This document shows, in pieces, positions 42,591 through 51,661 of a stretch of DNA of 64,000 bases. Origin of the DNA: Stenotrophomonas rhizophila (lineage in GTDB: Bacteria > Pseudomonadota > Gammaproteobacteria > Xanthomonadales > Xanthomonadaceae). A model generated the notes under the pieces. It ran no database searches and had not been told where the DNA came from. It worked only from the letters and a program-made list of their open reading frames with translations. Made by a program: the position numbers and the translations under genes. Positions within the stretch are counted from its first letter, which is position 1; every line of letters begins with the position of its first letter. The stretch lies in assembly GCF_007667275.1 (NCBI RefSeq), contig NZ_VDQT01000001.1:1-64000 (forward strand), written 5' to 3'.

Positions 42591-42643
42591 GGGTCGCTCC
42601 AGCGGGGCCAAGCCTGACCATACCACCCCGGCATGCCGTGCGC

Positions 42644-43351
42644 TCAGTGCGCCTCGCGGGCGTGCAGGGCGGCGCTGTTGAGCAATGTGGTCCATACAGT
42701 GTCCAGGTACTCCACGAACACCGGCGGTGCCGTGGCCAGCGACGGGCTCGGGTGCCGCTGCCCGGCAGCATGGACCCCGCCGGCGGCGTCGAGCCGGGTT
42801 TCGCCGGCGATGCCGTAGCGGGTGGTGCCATCGATCAGGCTGACATGCAGCTGATGGGGATCGTTCTCGCCGCCGCAGAAGGTCCGGCTGGCCAAGGTGA
42901 TCTCGGCCTGGCCGTCCCCATCCAGATCGGTGGCGCTAACGTGCTGCAGCAACCAGCGGGCTTCCAGCACGGGCCCGGCACAGGGCTGCCGGATCTGCCG
43001 CTGCCATTGCTTCGTCCACGCTGTGCTGGGACCCGGGCGGATGTACAGCCGCGCGGTCAGGATCGCGGTGTCCAGCGTCCCGCCGCGGCCGGCGTCGTCG
43101 GCGAGGCTGTCGCTGCGCTCCAGCACCAGCACCCCTTCGCCATGGCGGTCGCGGTAGTGCACCCGCCGCAGCGCGACTTCGCCGCCGGGCATCGAGGCCG
43201 GGTCGACGTCCTGGGCGGACATCAGGGTCAGGCCGGGCAGCTGCGCGACCGGCGCGGCGTCGTCACAGGCGGCCAGCGCGGCGCAGGCGGTGCCCAGCAG
43301 GGCGGGGCGGAGCAGGCCGATCAGGCCGTGGGCAGGGAAACAGGTCGGCAT
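42644..43351 (-). CDS. Lipoprotein with an integrin/VCBS-like repeat
   Basis: A 235-residue protein with a lipoprotein signal (ACAALAAC). The mature part has two cysteines (QPC, TFC) and the motif DLDGDGQAEITLASRTFCGG, a DxDGDGxxE calcium-binding strand loop of the FG-GAP/VCBS type. Only a single such unit is present, so it is not a propeller. Function unknown; 53 bases upstream of, and co-oriented with, the I78 inhibitor gene. Confidence 0.65.
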   Translation of the reverse strand: MPTCFPAHGLIGLLRPALLGTACAALAACDDAAPVAQLPGLTLMSAQDVDPASMPGGEVALRRVHYRDRHGEGVLVLERSDSLADDAGRGGTLDTAILTARLYIRPGPSTAWTKQWQRQIRQPCAGPVLEARWLLQHVSATDLDGDGQAEITLASRTFCGGENDPHQLHVSLIDGTTRYGIAGETRLDAAGGVHAAGQRHPSPSLATAPPVFVEYLDTVWTTLLNSAALHAREAH

Positions 43352-43523
43352 GGGGGAGATCTACTGCAAAGCGCGATCATCCCCGGTCATTCCCGGATTG
43401 ACCATGCGGGTCGTCGCTTTCGGCATGGCAGGCAATCGTCAAACAGCCACGCTATAGTGATCGATCAATGCGGTGCCCGCTTTCGCGCCCGGGCTGTCTG
43501 GCGCGTCGTACCTGATCAAATCC

Positions 43524-44291
43524 ATGACTGCTGAAACGACTACTCCGCCGGACGCCCCGGCCCAGGCTTCCGGTCCGCTGTTCTACCGCCAGCCGCTGCC
43601 GCTGCAATCGGACAAGCACGCCAACTGGCGCCTGCGCCCGGGTTCGCTGGCGTTCGCCGCCGAAACCAATGCCATCCCGGCGGTGATCGGTGAATTCGGC
43701 ATGGCCGCGCAGCATTTCCCGATCCTGTTCACCGGCAACGATGCGACCCCGATTGTGGCCGTGGGCCTGGCCCGCAACAACCTGTTCGTGACCGACGGCA
43801 AGTGGGCCGACAACACCTACGCGCCGGCCTACCTGCGTCGCTACCCGTTCGTGTTCATGCAGTCCGAGGAAGACGGCAACTTCCTGCTGGCGCTGGACGC
43901 TGATTCCGAACAGGTCAACCAGGGCGTGAGCGACGAAGGCGAGCCGCTGTTCGTCGACGGCAAGGCCACCGAACTGGTCGACAATGCGATGAAGTTCTGC
44001 GCCGATTTCACCCGCGAACACGAGCAGACCCGCCAGTTCAGCGCCGCGCTGAAGGCACAGGACCTGCTGGTCGAGCGCAGCATCGACGTCACCCTGAACA
44101 GTGGCGAGAAGATGTCGGTCAACGGTTTCCAGGTGGTCGACGTGGAGAAGTTCGAAAAGCTTCCCGACGACATCATCGTGGCCTGGCACCGCAATGGCTG
44201 GCTGGCTTCGATCCACCACCACCTGAGCTCGCTGGCGCGCTTCAACGCGCTGGTGCAGCGCCAGAGCGAGCAGGTTGCCGCAGCCGCCTGA
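43524..44291 (+). CDS. SapC-family protein
   Basis: A 255-residue protein with the SapC domain (HANWRLRPGSLAFAAETNAIPAVIGEFGMAAQHFPILFTG, APAYLRRYPFVFM, LFVDGKATELVDNAMKFCADF). The family is named after a Campylobacter S-layer locus but is widespread without S-layers, often beside TonB receptors in Xanthomonadaceae. No signal peptide is seen. ATG 43524 begins the conserved part and the open frame upstream is not used. Followed by a strong terminator. Confidence 0.83.
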   Translation: MTAETTTPPDAPAQASGPLFYRQPLPLQSDKHANWRLRPGSLAFAAETNAIPAVIGEFGMAAQHFPILFTGNDATPIVAVGLARNNLFVTDGKWADNTYAPAYLRRYPFVFMQSEEDGNFLLALDADSEQVNQGVSDEGEPLFVDGKATELVDNAMKFCADFTREHEQTRQFSAALKAQDLLVERSIDVTLNSGEKMSVNGFQVVDVEKFEKLPDDIIVAWHRNGWLASIHHHLSSLARFNALVQRQSEQVAAAA

Positions 44292-44321
44292 TCCGGCTGG
44301 CGTGCGTGGGGTAGACCCCTG

Positions 44322-44346
44322 GCGCCGGGCATTGCCCGGCGCTTTT
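44322..44346 (+). terminator. Rho-independent terminator after the SapC gene
   Basis: GCGCCGGGC-ATT-GCCCGGCGC followed at once by TTTT, 30 bases after the stop. It overlaps the stop codon of the convergent CpaF-like gene, so it could also limit that transcript. Confidence 0.85.
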
Positions 44347-45698
44347 CATTTGTCCGGCGCTGGCGCCGGCTGCGGGTGCCGTTCGAACCCCACCAGCTTG
44401 CAGGACTGCGGTGCGGCGTCGAGGCCGACCCAGCCGTCGCATGCGTTGCCATCGCCGTCGAGCCTCCGCTGGTGGCCGAACAGTTCCTGCGTGCAGATCG
44501 CGCCGTCGCCGACCCCGGTGATTTCGGTGATCGAGGCCAGTACCCGGCGGCCATCGTCCAGCCGCACCACGTGCACGATGAAATCGATGGCGCTGGCGAC
44601 CTGGCGGCGCAGGCTGTCCTCGCTGCCGGTGACGCCCGCCAGCACCGCCAGCCGGGCGATGCGGTACAGCGCGTCGCGCGGGGAGCTGGCCTGCAGGGTG
44701 GCCATCGAACCGTCCTGGCCGCGGTTGATCGCCTGCAGCAGGTCCCATGTCTCGGCGCCGCAGAGCTCGCCGACCACCACCCGGTCCGGACGCATGCGCA
44801 GGCAGTTGCGCAGTAGCTCGGGGATGCCTACCGCATTTTCGCCGTCGGGACCGCCACTGCGGGTGGCCAGGCGCACCACGCATGGGTGATCGAGCGAGAG
44901 TTCGACGCTGTCTTCCAGGGTCACCACGCGCTCGCCGGGCGGCACGCAGCCCACCAGCGCGTTGAGCAGCGAGGTGCGGCCCGAGCCGACGCTGCCGGTC
45001 ACCAGGATGTTGCAGCGTGCCGCGACCATCGCCTGCAGCAATCCCTGCATGGCGCCATCCAGGCTGCCCCTGCGGTGAAGATCGCCGAGGGTGAACGGAT
45101 GCCGGCGGAAGCGGCGGATCGACACCACCGGTCCGTCCACCGCCAGTGGCGGAATGATCGCGTTGAGGCGGCCGCCGTTGGGCAGGCGGATGTCCACCAT
45201 CGGATGGGTCTCGTCGAGGCGATGGCCGAGCGGGGCCAGCATGCGGCGAAGGATGCGCAGCAGGTGCGACTCGTCGCTGAAACGCTCGCGCACCTGTACC
45301 CGCCGGCCGCCCTGGGACACCTGGATGTCGTTGCAGCCATTGACCAGGATGTCGTCGATGCCCGGGTCATGAAGCAGGTCGTCAAGCGGGCCGAAGCCGA
45401 TCAGCTCCTTCACCAGGGCGTCGGCCAGGATCTGCAGCTGCGCCTCGTCCAGCGCTATCGCCCAAGCCTGCAGGAACTGCCCGGTCTGCGCGCGCACGTA
45501 ACGCGCCACCGTGTCCGGCGCCCACGCCTCGATGTCGATGCGTTGGTCTTCGATGGCCAGCAGCAGGTGCTCGAGCGCGGCGACCAGCACGTTCTGGTAC
45601 GCGTCGCTGTGCGCGAACGGAAGTTGCGGGTCGGCAGGCACGACCGCGTCCACCTCGCGCGGGGCATGAGGGGCGAGCGGTCTCATGGTGCCGTCCAT
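44346..45698 (-). CDS. Solitary CpaF/TadA-like secretion ATPase with altered catalytic motifs
   Basis: A 450-residue type II/IV secretion ATPase homologue. The N-terminal domain (ELIGFGPLDDLLHDPGIDDILVNGCNDIQV) and the RecA-like core are well kept. However, Walker A reads TGSVGSGRTS with Arg241 in place of the invariant Lys, the Walker B region reads GELCGAE instead of GEVRGxE, and the His box reads RGQDGSMATLQASSPRDA where CpaF has TGHDGSxxTIHANSPRDA. No pilin, TadB/TadC, secretin or prepilin peptidase gene lies beside it. It may be a pseudo-ATPase or a regulator. The ATG at 45698 is uncertain; 45686 is an alternative. Confidence 0.8.
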   Translation of the reverse strand: MDGTMRPLAPHAPREVDAVVPADPQLPFAHSDAYQNVLVAALEHLLLAIEDQRIDIEAWAPDTVARYVRAQTGQFLQAWAIALDEAQLQILADALVKELIGFGPLDDLLHDPGIDDILVNGCNDIQVSQGGRRVQVRERFSDESHLLRILRRMLAPLGHRLDETHPMVDIRLPNGGRLNAIIPPLAVDGPVVSIRRFRRHPFTLGDLHRRGSLDGAMQGLLQAMVAARCNILVTGSVGSGRTSLLNALVGCVPPGERVVTLEDSVELSLDHPCVVRLATRSGGPDGENAVGIPELLRNCLRMRPDRVVVGELCGAETWDLLQAINRGQDGSMATLQASSPRDALYRIARLAVLAGVTGSEDSLRRQVASAIDFIVHVVRLDDGRRVLASITEITGVGDGAICTQELFGHQRRLDGDGNACDGWVGLDAAPQSCKLVGFERHPQPAPAPDK

Positions 45699-46171
45699 CG
45701 TCGCAAACAGCCACGCACGGCCGTGCGGGCGGTGCGGCACCGTTTCGGTTGCAGCACGTCCATCACCTTGCCCCCTGTTGTGCAGTCCGGCGCCCACCAC
45801 GTTCCGGCGTCGCCGCTGCGGATTATCTTCAGGTCGTCCTGGCAGTCTCGATGCACAAAATCGGCAAACCCGCCAGCGTTATCGACCTGCGTATTTTTTG
45901 CCAAAAACCGGGACGTGCCGGAATCTGTAAAACAAGCTGTTTTCGCCCCGGTTTACAGCGCGGGAGGATTATCCGCGGACACGCGGAATTGACGCGGCGT
46001 ACACATGGTCGTGACGAAACTTGGATAATGCGCCGCGGGATGGGATGGGCAATCCGCAGCGCGACACCGGGCGGCACCACGTCATCGCGGCATCGCTCGA
46101 TCTGGAAGGAACGTGTTTCCGCGGCACTGCGGTGCGGCAGCGGGTACGATTCACAACGGGGGTCCACTGTC
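45699..46171. other. Divergent regulatory region with nested dyads
   Basis: About 470 bases between the CpaF-like gene and an AraC regulator. CTGTAAA (45925-45931) and TTTACAG (45952-45958) form an inverted repeat, and inside it AAAACA-AGC-TGTTTT (45929-45943) is a second perfect dyad. The block is AT-rich relative to its surroundings. Likely operator(s) for one or both genes. No gene seen. Confidence 0.5.
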
Positions 46172-47161
46172 ATGGCCGATGGTGTGGTGGACGAAGCGGG
46201 AGCAGCTGCGCTGCGGCCATTCGATCTGGCAACGCTGGGTGGAATGTTGCGTGTGTGCGAGCTGGAGGTGGTGCTGCTGGACGGCAATGGGCCGCACGCA
46301 TCGATCCAGTCGCAGGTGCATGACGAGTCCCTGTTCTGCAGCGCGACGTGCGGGTTCCAGTTCCGCGGGCGCTTCATGCTGCCGCAGGACTGGTGCCTGC
46401 TTGGCTACATCCACGAGACCGATCCCGCGCAGAGCTGGTGCCACGGCGTGCCGCTGGTCGCTGGCACGGTACTGACCGTGTTGCCCGAGGGCGTCAGCGA
46501 ATTCGCGTTGAGCGCCGGCACGCGGCTGAGCCTGCTGCTCACGCCGTTGCGCCGGCTGGAGCGCAAGCTGGCCGAGCTCACCCTGCGCAACACCCTGCCG
46601 TCCGGCCAGGCCTTGTCGCTGTTCCGTGCCGACGCCGGTGATGGCGCGTCGGCGGTGGCGCAGCGGCATGCACAGTGGCCCGGGTGGTTGGGGGAGGACG
46701 TCGGCGGATTTCCCGCGGACGCGGTCGAGTCGGTGCTGCACGCGCATGTGCAGGCCCTGCTGGGCGTGGACGGTGCGGAGCGGGTGGCCAGTTCGCGCGC
46801 GCGCCGCGCGCACTACCTGATCGCCCAGCGTGTCGAGCAGTTCATGCGCCAGAACCTGCGCCGCTACATCTACATGCACGAGATCTGCGATGCGGCCGGG
46901 GTCAGCGAGCGCGCGTTGCGCTACGCCTTTGAAGACCTGTTCGGCACCTCGCCCAACCGCTACCTGTCGATGCTGCGCCTGTGCGCGGCCTGCCGCGGGC
47001 TGTCCGTGGCCGACGCCACCCGCAAGTCGGTCAAGGCGGTCGCGTTGAGCTGCGGCCTGTGGGACCTGTCGCGATTTGCGGACAACTATCGTCGTGTGTT
47101 CGGCGAGCTGCCCCGCGACACCTTGATGCGCGCGCCCACCTCGATCAGCGGTTCCTCCTGA
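46172..47161 (+). CDS. AraC-family transcriptional regulator
   Basis: A 329-residue regulator with an N-terminal cupin-like sensing part (residues about 15-150) and a C-terminal AraC domain: RRYIYMHEICDAAGVSERALRYAFEDLFGTSPNRYLSMLRL, then VKAVALSCGLWDLSRFADNYRRVFGELPRDTL. The C-terminal pair is well formed. The start is set at the ATG after a G-rich stretch at 46172; the frame is open further upstream without support. It faces the CpaF-like gene divergently and is followed by a long perfect palindrome. Confidence 0.82.
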   Translation: MADGVVDEAGAAALRPFDLATLGGMLRVCELEVVLLDGNGPHASIQSQVHDESLFCSATCGFQFRGRFMLPQDWCLLGYIHETDPAQSWCHGVPLVAGTVLTVLPEGVSEFALSAGTRLSLLLTPLRRLERKLAELTLRNTLPSGQALSLFRADAGDGASAVAQRHAQWPGWLGEDVGGFPADAVESVLHAHVQALLGVDGAERVASSRARRAHYLIAQRVEQFMRQNLRRYIYMHEICDAAGVSERALRYAFEDLFGTSPNRYLSMLRLCAACRGLSVADATRKSVKAVALSCGLWDLSRFADNYRRVFGELPRDTLMRAPTSISGSS

Positions 47162-47163
47162 CG

Positions 47164-47193
47164 GCACGATTCCGGCAATTGCCGGAATCGTGC
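47164..47193. terminator. 30-base perfect palindrome after the AraC gene
   Basis: Arms of 15 bases (GCACGATTCCGGCAA and its complement) with no spacer, two bases after the stop codon. There is no T tract. It may be a terminator, or a protein-binding or cruciform site. Confidence 0.55.
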
Positions 47194-47802
47194 ATGGCGC
47201 TGCCGGTTTCCGGCCCTTTCTTGCCGTAATGCGCGAACGCCCTGCCGGAATGCGGCGTGCGCGCGCGCCGCGCCGCGGTGTAATGAACCCACTGGCCGAC
47301 CGACCTGGATTCAGCATCCGCGTCGCCGGCGCCACGGGGGCATGCGCTGATGGACCGCATCACGGCACCAGAGCAGTTCGAAGACAAGGGGACGCGGACC
47401 CCTGCCGCAGCGCCGGCGGTCCGCGCCGATGCCGATGTCGCCGGTGCAGCGACCGCGGCGCAGCAGGCGCTGTCGTCGGGCCCGACCGGTGGGCTGGCCG
47501 GCTTCGGGCCCGACGTGGCCGCACGGGTCGCACCCCCGTCCAATCAACGATTCCGCCGCGGGATCGCGCGGAATCCCCACCGTTTGACCTGGCTCGCTGT
47601 CAACCGCGGGATGTCTCCCCCGTCATCGCTCAGGGGGCAGCGAGCCAGGCCATTCCCATTCTTCGCAGGGTGCCTGTGCGCACCACGCTGTCCCGGTCGG
47701 CCCGGGACCCCGGTTTGACCCGGCTCGTCGCCACGCGCGATGTCTCCCCCGTCATTGGGTATGACGACGAGTCGGGCCATCACTCCTTCCTGGTGCCGTG
47801 CT
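47194..47802. other. 600-base stretch without a supported gene
   Basis: Frames are open here but codon usage, composition and lack of ribosome sites give no support; the best is 47350-47718. It contains a direct repeat: GTTTGACC(T/C)GGCTCG...GATGTCTCCCCCGTCAT at 47582-47626 and 47713-47755. It may be a decayed gene or an intergenic repeat array. Confidence 0.5.
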
Positions 47803-48666
47803 TCATTCCACGCCGGGAATCCTGACCGCCAGTGCGGTGGCTTCGGCCGCGCAGTCCTGCGCTTCCACGCCGTTGCCACGCAGCGCGTCGATCTCGGCGC
47901 GCGCGGCCGCCATGTCGGCACTGAACTGCGGGTTGGCATGCAGCACCGCCACGGCGCCGGCCGCCACCGCGCGACCCTGCAGCACGTCGCTCTGCCAGTG
48001 CGCGTTGCAGATCAGCCGGTTCTCGCCGAACGCGCGGCCGCGGGCCAGCACGGCGTCGGCCCGGGCCGGACTGAGTTCGCTCAGCAGCAGCGCCCACGCC
48101 CAGCCGATGGCGGTGTGCCCGGACGGGTAGGAACCGTCCGTGCGCAGCGCCGCCTCGTCGGCCGGGAAGCAGGTTTTTTCCTTATAGAACACGAACGGAC
48201 GCACGCGGTTGTAGTGGTCTTTCGCGGCGTAGGTGGCGAGGCCCGCATCGACCATGCTCCGCTGCAGCAGCAGGTACAGCCGCGGGCTGTCCTGCTGGCT
48301 GATCGGTACCCCGAGCGCGCAGGCGAAGGTGCTGGCGGCGTGCGGGAAGCGAAGGTCGGCATCGCGGCTGGCCAGCGCGTAACGCGGACCGGCCTTGAGC
48401 TTCTGCGAGGCGCGGCTGACCGCCTGGTCGCGGGCAAAGGCAGGCGTTCCCCTGGCAGGCGGCGCGGGCAGCAGGGCCAGGCTGTCGGGCAGGGCCTTGC
48501 CCAGGTAGCCGGCCGGCACGCCCGGCCGAAGTTCCGGTACCGGCGGCGCTGCCGCAGGCATCGGGCTGGGCAGTACGGCGGGCGCAGGGCTGGTCAAGGG
48601 GCCACTGGCGCAGCCGGCGAGCAGGGCGGCCAGAGCAACGGCGGGGAGGGTACGGCGTGCACGCAT
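47803..48666 (-). CDS. Class A-type acid phosphatase (PAP2 superfamily), lipoprotein
   Basis: A 287-residue periplasmic nonspecific acid phosphatase. It has a lipoprotein signal (ALLAGC), a Pro/Ala linker, and the three-part PAP2/PhoN signature: K-DHYNRVRP, then GSYPSGHTAIG and GENRLICNAHWQSD carrying the catalytic His residues. Class A enzymes act as trimers or hexamers and release phosphate from many organic esters. Lipid anchoring is less usual for the family. Confidence 0.9.
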   Translation of the reverse strand: MRARRTLPAVALAALLAGCASGPLTSPAPAVLPSPMPAAAPPVPELRPGVPAGYLGKALPDSLALLPAPPARGTPAFARDQAVSRASQKLKAGPRYALASRDADLRFPHAASTFACALGVPISQQDSPRLYLLLQRSMVDAGLATYAAKDHYNRVRPFVFYKEKTCFPADEAALRTDGSYPSGHTAIGWAWALLLSELSPARADAVLARGRAFGENRLICNAHWQSDVLQGRAVAAGAVAVLHANPQFSADMAAARAEIDALRGNGVEAQDCAAEATALAVRIPGVE

Positions 48667-48704
48667 GCGATGCTCCTTGCAGTGGGGGCGCGTCGTTGTC
48701 GCGC

Positions 48705-50300
48705 TCAGCGTTCGCGCTGTGCGACCTCGCGCAGGGGGAAACGGACCTCGATCCGCGCGCCGCCCAGCGGGCTGGTGTCTACATGCAGGGTGCCGCCCAG
48801 CAGCCGCGCGCGCTCCTCCATGCTGATCAGGCCCAATCCCGGCGAGCGCCGCTGGTGGCCTGGCGGCATGCCGATGCCATCGTCGTCCACGCGCAGCACC
48901 AACTGCGTGCCGCGCACGCAGACCAGCACGTCGGCGATACCGGCCCGCGCGTGCTTGTCGACGTTGTTGACGGCCTCCTGGACGATCCGGAACAGGCTCA
49001 GTTCCTGTTCGTCGTCCAGCCGCGGCGCGTCCTCGATGCTGCAGCGCAGGCGCAACCGGCCGCGCGCGTTGCGCTTGATGCAGAACGCATCCAGCGCGCT
49101 GGCCAGGCCGGTGAAGCGCAGGATGCTGGGATGCAGTTCGTGCGAGATGGCGCGGATGTCGTTGGACACGGCCAGCAGCTGGTCCTGCAGTTCGACCACG
49201 CTGGAGCGCTCCTCAAGCGGAATATGGCTGCGCAGCGTGCTCAGCCGGATCGAGATCGCCGCCAGCGACTGGTTGACGTCGTCGTGCAGGTCGCGCGCGA
49301 TGCGGGTGCGCTCTTCTTCCTGCACCACCAGCATGCGCCCGGTGACTTCGCCCAGGCGCGCATAGGCGCGTTGCAGTTTGATCCGGCTGGACAGTTTCTG
49401 TTCCGACAGTGCGCCCAGGAACAGCAGCGCGAAGCCGGTGCACAGTGTCCAGGCCTGCCCGGTGAGCAGGTTGCGTTCGGTCGACCAGAATCCGAACGGC
49501 CCCAGTCCTTCCACGCCCAGCTGCATGCCCAGTACCGCCACCGCCAGCATGGTCACCGAGGCGCCGGCGATACCGAACACGATCAGCGCCCAGACCAGCA
49601 GCGGGATCGGTGCCAGGGTGAGCAGCGGCGTCACCACGCCGTCCTGCCAGTCCACCGTCCACAGCACCACCAGCAGGCCGAACAGCATAAGCGCCAGTGC
49701 CACCGACTCCCAGCGCCAGCCATGGCGGCGTTCGGGCATGTCGATGATGCGGGCCACGTTGACCAGCGCCGGTACCAGCACCAGGTAGCTCACCGCGCTG
49801 GTGAGCGCCAGCTCGCGCATCGCGGCAACAGTGAGGATGCCGCCGCGCCCGCCCTGCGCGAGCGTGTACCACCATGCACTGCACAGCGGCAGCAGCACGC
49901 AGGCCAGCAGCAGGAACAGGGTCAGGTCACGATAGTCTTCCAACGCTGCGCGATCGCCACGCCAGCGCAGCAGCAGCCATGCCACCCCGCCCACCATGGC
50001 GAATTCGGCAAGGCTGGCCAGCACCCGGGACAGTGAGGCCATCGGCACCAGCGGCAATGACAGCACGGTGCCGATGCACGCGGCCAGCACGCAGGTACGC
50101 CATTGGTTGCGGGGGGTGACCAGCAGGAACCCGAGCAGCAGCGGACCTGGAATCCAGATCACGTGCAGGTGCAGCTCGTCCGGGAGCAGCGTGGGCAGCC
50201 ACTGGCCCAGCAGGCAGCCGACGAGGACGGGTAACGCCAGTGTTAAGAGCGTGCGAGCATCGAGTGCAGAATATGTGAATCGCACCGGGCGCGGCGGCAC
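48705..50300 (-). CDS. MASE1-type sensor histidine kinase, NarL-system class
   Basis: About 531 residues. Eight or so N-terminal helices form a MASE1-like membrane sensor (LLTLALPVLVGCLLGQWLPTL..., IWIPGPLLLGFLL), followed by a HisKA_3 dimerisation domain with phospho-accepting His in RIARDLHDDVNQSLAAISIRL and an ATPase domain (EAVNNVDKHARA, DDDGIGMPPG, GLGLISMEERARLLGG). The start is unclear: GTG 50300 follows AGGAGG too closely, and no ATG exists in frame. Its partner is probably the LuxR-type regulator at 51662, split from it by a divergent AraC gene. Confidence 0.85.
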   Translation of the reverse strand: MPPRPVRFTYSALDARTLLTLALPVLVGCLLGQWLPTLLPDELHLHVIWIPGPLLLGFLLVTPRNQWRTCVLAACIGTVLSLPLVPMASLSRVLASLAEFAMVGGVAWLLLRWRGDRAALEDYRDLTLFLLLACVLLPLCSAWWYTLAQGGRGGILTVAAMRELALTSAVSYLVLVPALVNVARIIDMPERRHGWRWESVALALMLFGLLVVLWTVDWQDGVVTPLLTLAPIPLLVWALIVFGIAGASVTMLAVAVLGMQLGVEGLGPFGFWSTERNLLTGQAWTLCTGFALLFLGALSEQKLSSRIKLQRAYARLGEVTGRMLVVQEEERTRIARDLHDDVNQSLAAISIRLSTLRSHIPLEERSSVVELQDQLLAVSNDIRAISHELHPSILRFTGLASALDAFCIKRNARGRLRLRCSIEDAPRLDDEQELSLFRIVQEAVNNVDKHARAGIADVLVCVRGTQLVLRVDDDGIGMPPGHQRRSPGLGLISMEERARLLGGTLHVDTSPLGGARIEVRFPLREVAQRER

Positions 50301-50539
50301 GAACCTCCTGTTTTGCCCGTCCGGCGCCTCTACGGCGACCTGATCTGCTTGGCTGCTGGCCTGCACTCTGCACCTCGGGGAGATGGGCCGGACCGCAACG
50401 TCGATCCCTGCGCCATACGTGGTACGAACATCCAGTTTGAGGCTTGCCGCCGTGTCACTTCCGCCCCACAATCGGCCCGATCTAAACAGGTTGCCGCAAC
50501 GCACGCTATCCAAAATCCGACGCGACGGGGGAGCTGGCG

Positions 50540-51511
50540 ATGGAAGAACCGATGTCACCCTACAGCCGATTCGTGGTCGACGGCTTCGATGCCGACGCAC
50601 TGCTCGGGGTTGTACGTGATACCCGCTTTGAACAGCGGCTGCTGGCGTCCGGACATTTCCGCGCCTGTGTGCAGCGGCTGGTGTTTCCGGAGTTCAGCCT
50701 GGACAGCGGCGCCTACACGCTGCCGATCTTTGCCAGCGGCAGCTTCAGCCAGGGCATGGTCGCGCTGGCCCTGGCGGTGACCTGCGAACAGCCGATGTGG
50801 GCGAACGGGCGCTGGATTGCCCAAGGCCAGGTGATGGTGTTCGCCGAGGACAGCGAGCTCAATGTCCGGCCCAGCCCCGGCGGTTGGCAGTGGGCGGTCA
50901 TGCTGATTCCACGCGAGGTGCTGCAGCGCGAATCGGTGCGTCGGCTCGGCCGTGAGCTGCGCCTGCCGCGCACCGGCTGGTACAGCCGGGCCGCGGCACC
51001 GCGCGATGCGCGCAACCTGCGCGAGGGCGTGTTCGCCGTGCTGCAGGAAGCTGCCGAGTCGCAGGGCGTGGTCCTTCCGGACCAGCTCAGGGAACAGGCC
51101 CACACCCTGCTCGGGGTCTTCATCGACGCGGTCGGGGCGGCAGACGGCGGGCCGGAGCGGCGTGGCCTGGGAAGCGGTACCGAACGCCGCCGCGACGCGA
51201 TCGTGCGCCAGGCCGAGGCGTACCTGAAGTCGCAGCTGGAGAGCCCGTATGACAGTCGCGCGCTGTCGCGTTACCTGGGCGTGGGCGAGCGGCAGCTGGA
51301 GCGCCTGTTCCGCGATGCCTACGGCCATGGGCCCTGTCACTGGCACCAGCTGGCGCGGCTGAATCTTGCGCGGAGTGCGCTGCGTCATGCGAAGGGGCGG
51401 GGAGGGGTCACGGAAATTGCGACTCGTTACGGCTTCGCGCACCTGGGGCGCTTTTCCGTGATGTACCGCGATGTATTTGGCGAAAGCCCGCGGGATACGC
51501 TGCGTACCTGA
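50540..51511 (+). CDS. AraC-family transcriptional regulator
   Basis: A 323-residue regulator, N-terminal cupin-like domain (FASGSFSQGMVALALAVTCEQPMW...GQVMVFAEDSELNVRP) and C-terminal HTH (AEAYLKSQLESPYDSRALSRYLGVGERQLERLFRDAYGHGPCHWHQLARL, then VTEIATRYGFAHLGRFSVMYRDVFGESPRDTL). It resembles EutR-like members in its HTH ending. GGGGGAG precedes the ATG. It sits between a sensor kinase and its likely response regulator. Confidence 0.85.
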   Translation: MEEPMSPYSRFVVDGFDADALLGVVRDTRFEQRLLASGHFRACVQRLVFPEFSLDSGAYTLPIFASGSFSQGMVALALAVTCEQPMWANGRWIAQGQVMVFAEDSELNVRPSPGGWQWAVMLIPREVLQRESVRRLGRELRLPRTGWYSRAAAPRDARNLREGVFAVLQEAAESQGVVLPDQLREQAHTLLGVFIDAVGAADGGPERRGLGSGTERRRDAIVRQAEAYLKSQLESPYDSRALSRYLGVGERQLERLFRDAYGHGPCHWHQLARLNLARSALRHAKGRGGVTEIATRYGFAHLGRFSVMYRDVFGESPRDTLRT

Positions 51512-51661
51512 ACAGGTTTGCATGGACGTCACAGAATGGTTTGCCGTCACGATGTCGTCACGGTGCGGCTGTAAGTGTCGATCCGTTGCGCGGGAGTGGT
51601 CGCAGAGCCGCCCCGTTCAACCTCAATCAGGGGACGATTGACAGCCAAGGGAGACGAGCTC

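Noticed and set aside
47350..47718. 122-residue plus-strand frame before the acid phosphatase
   Set aside because: Ala-rich then Arg/Pro-rich, no ribosome site, contains one copy of the direct repeat; not convincing as a gene.
49927..50600. N-terminal extension of the MASE1 kinase to 50600
   Set aside because: The extra 100 residues are Arg/Pro-rich, overlap the divergent AraC start, and have no ribosome site.
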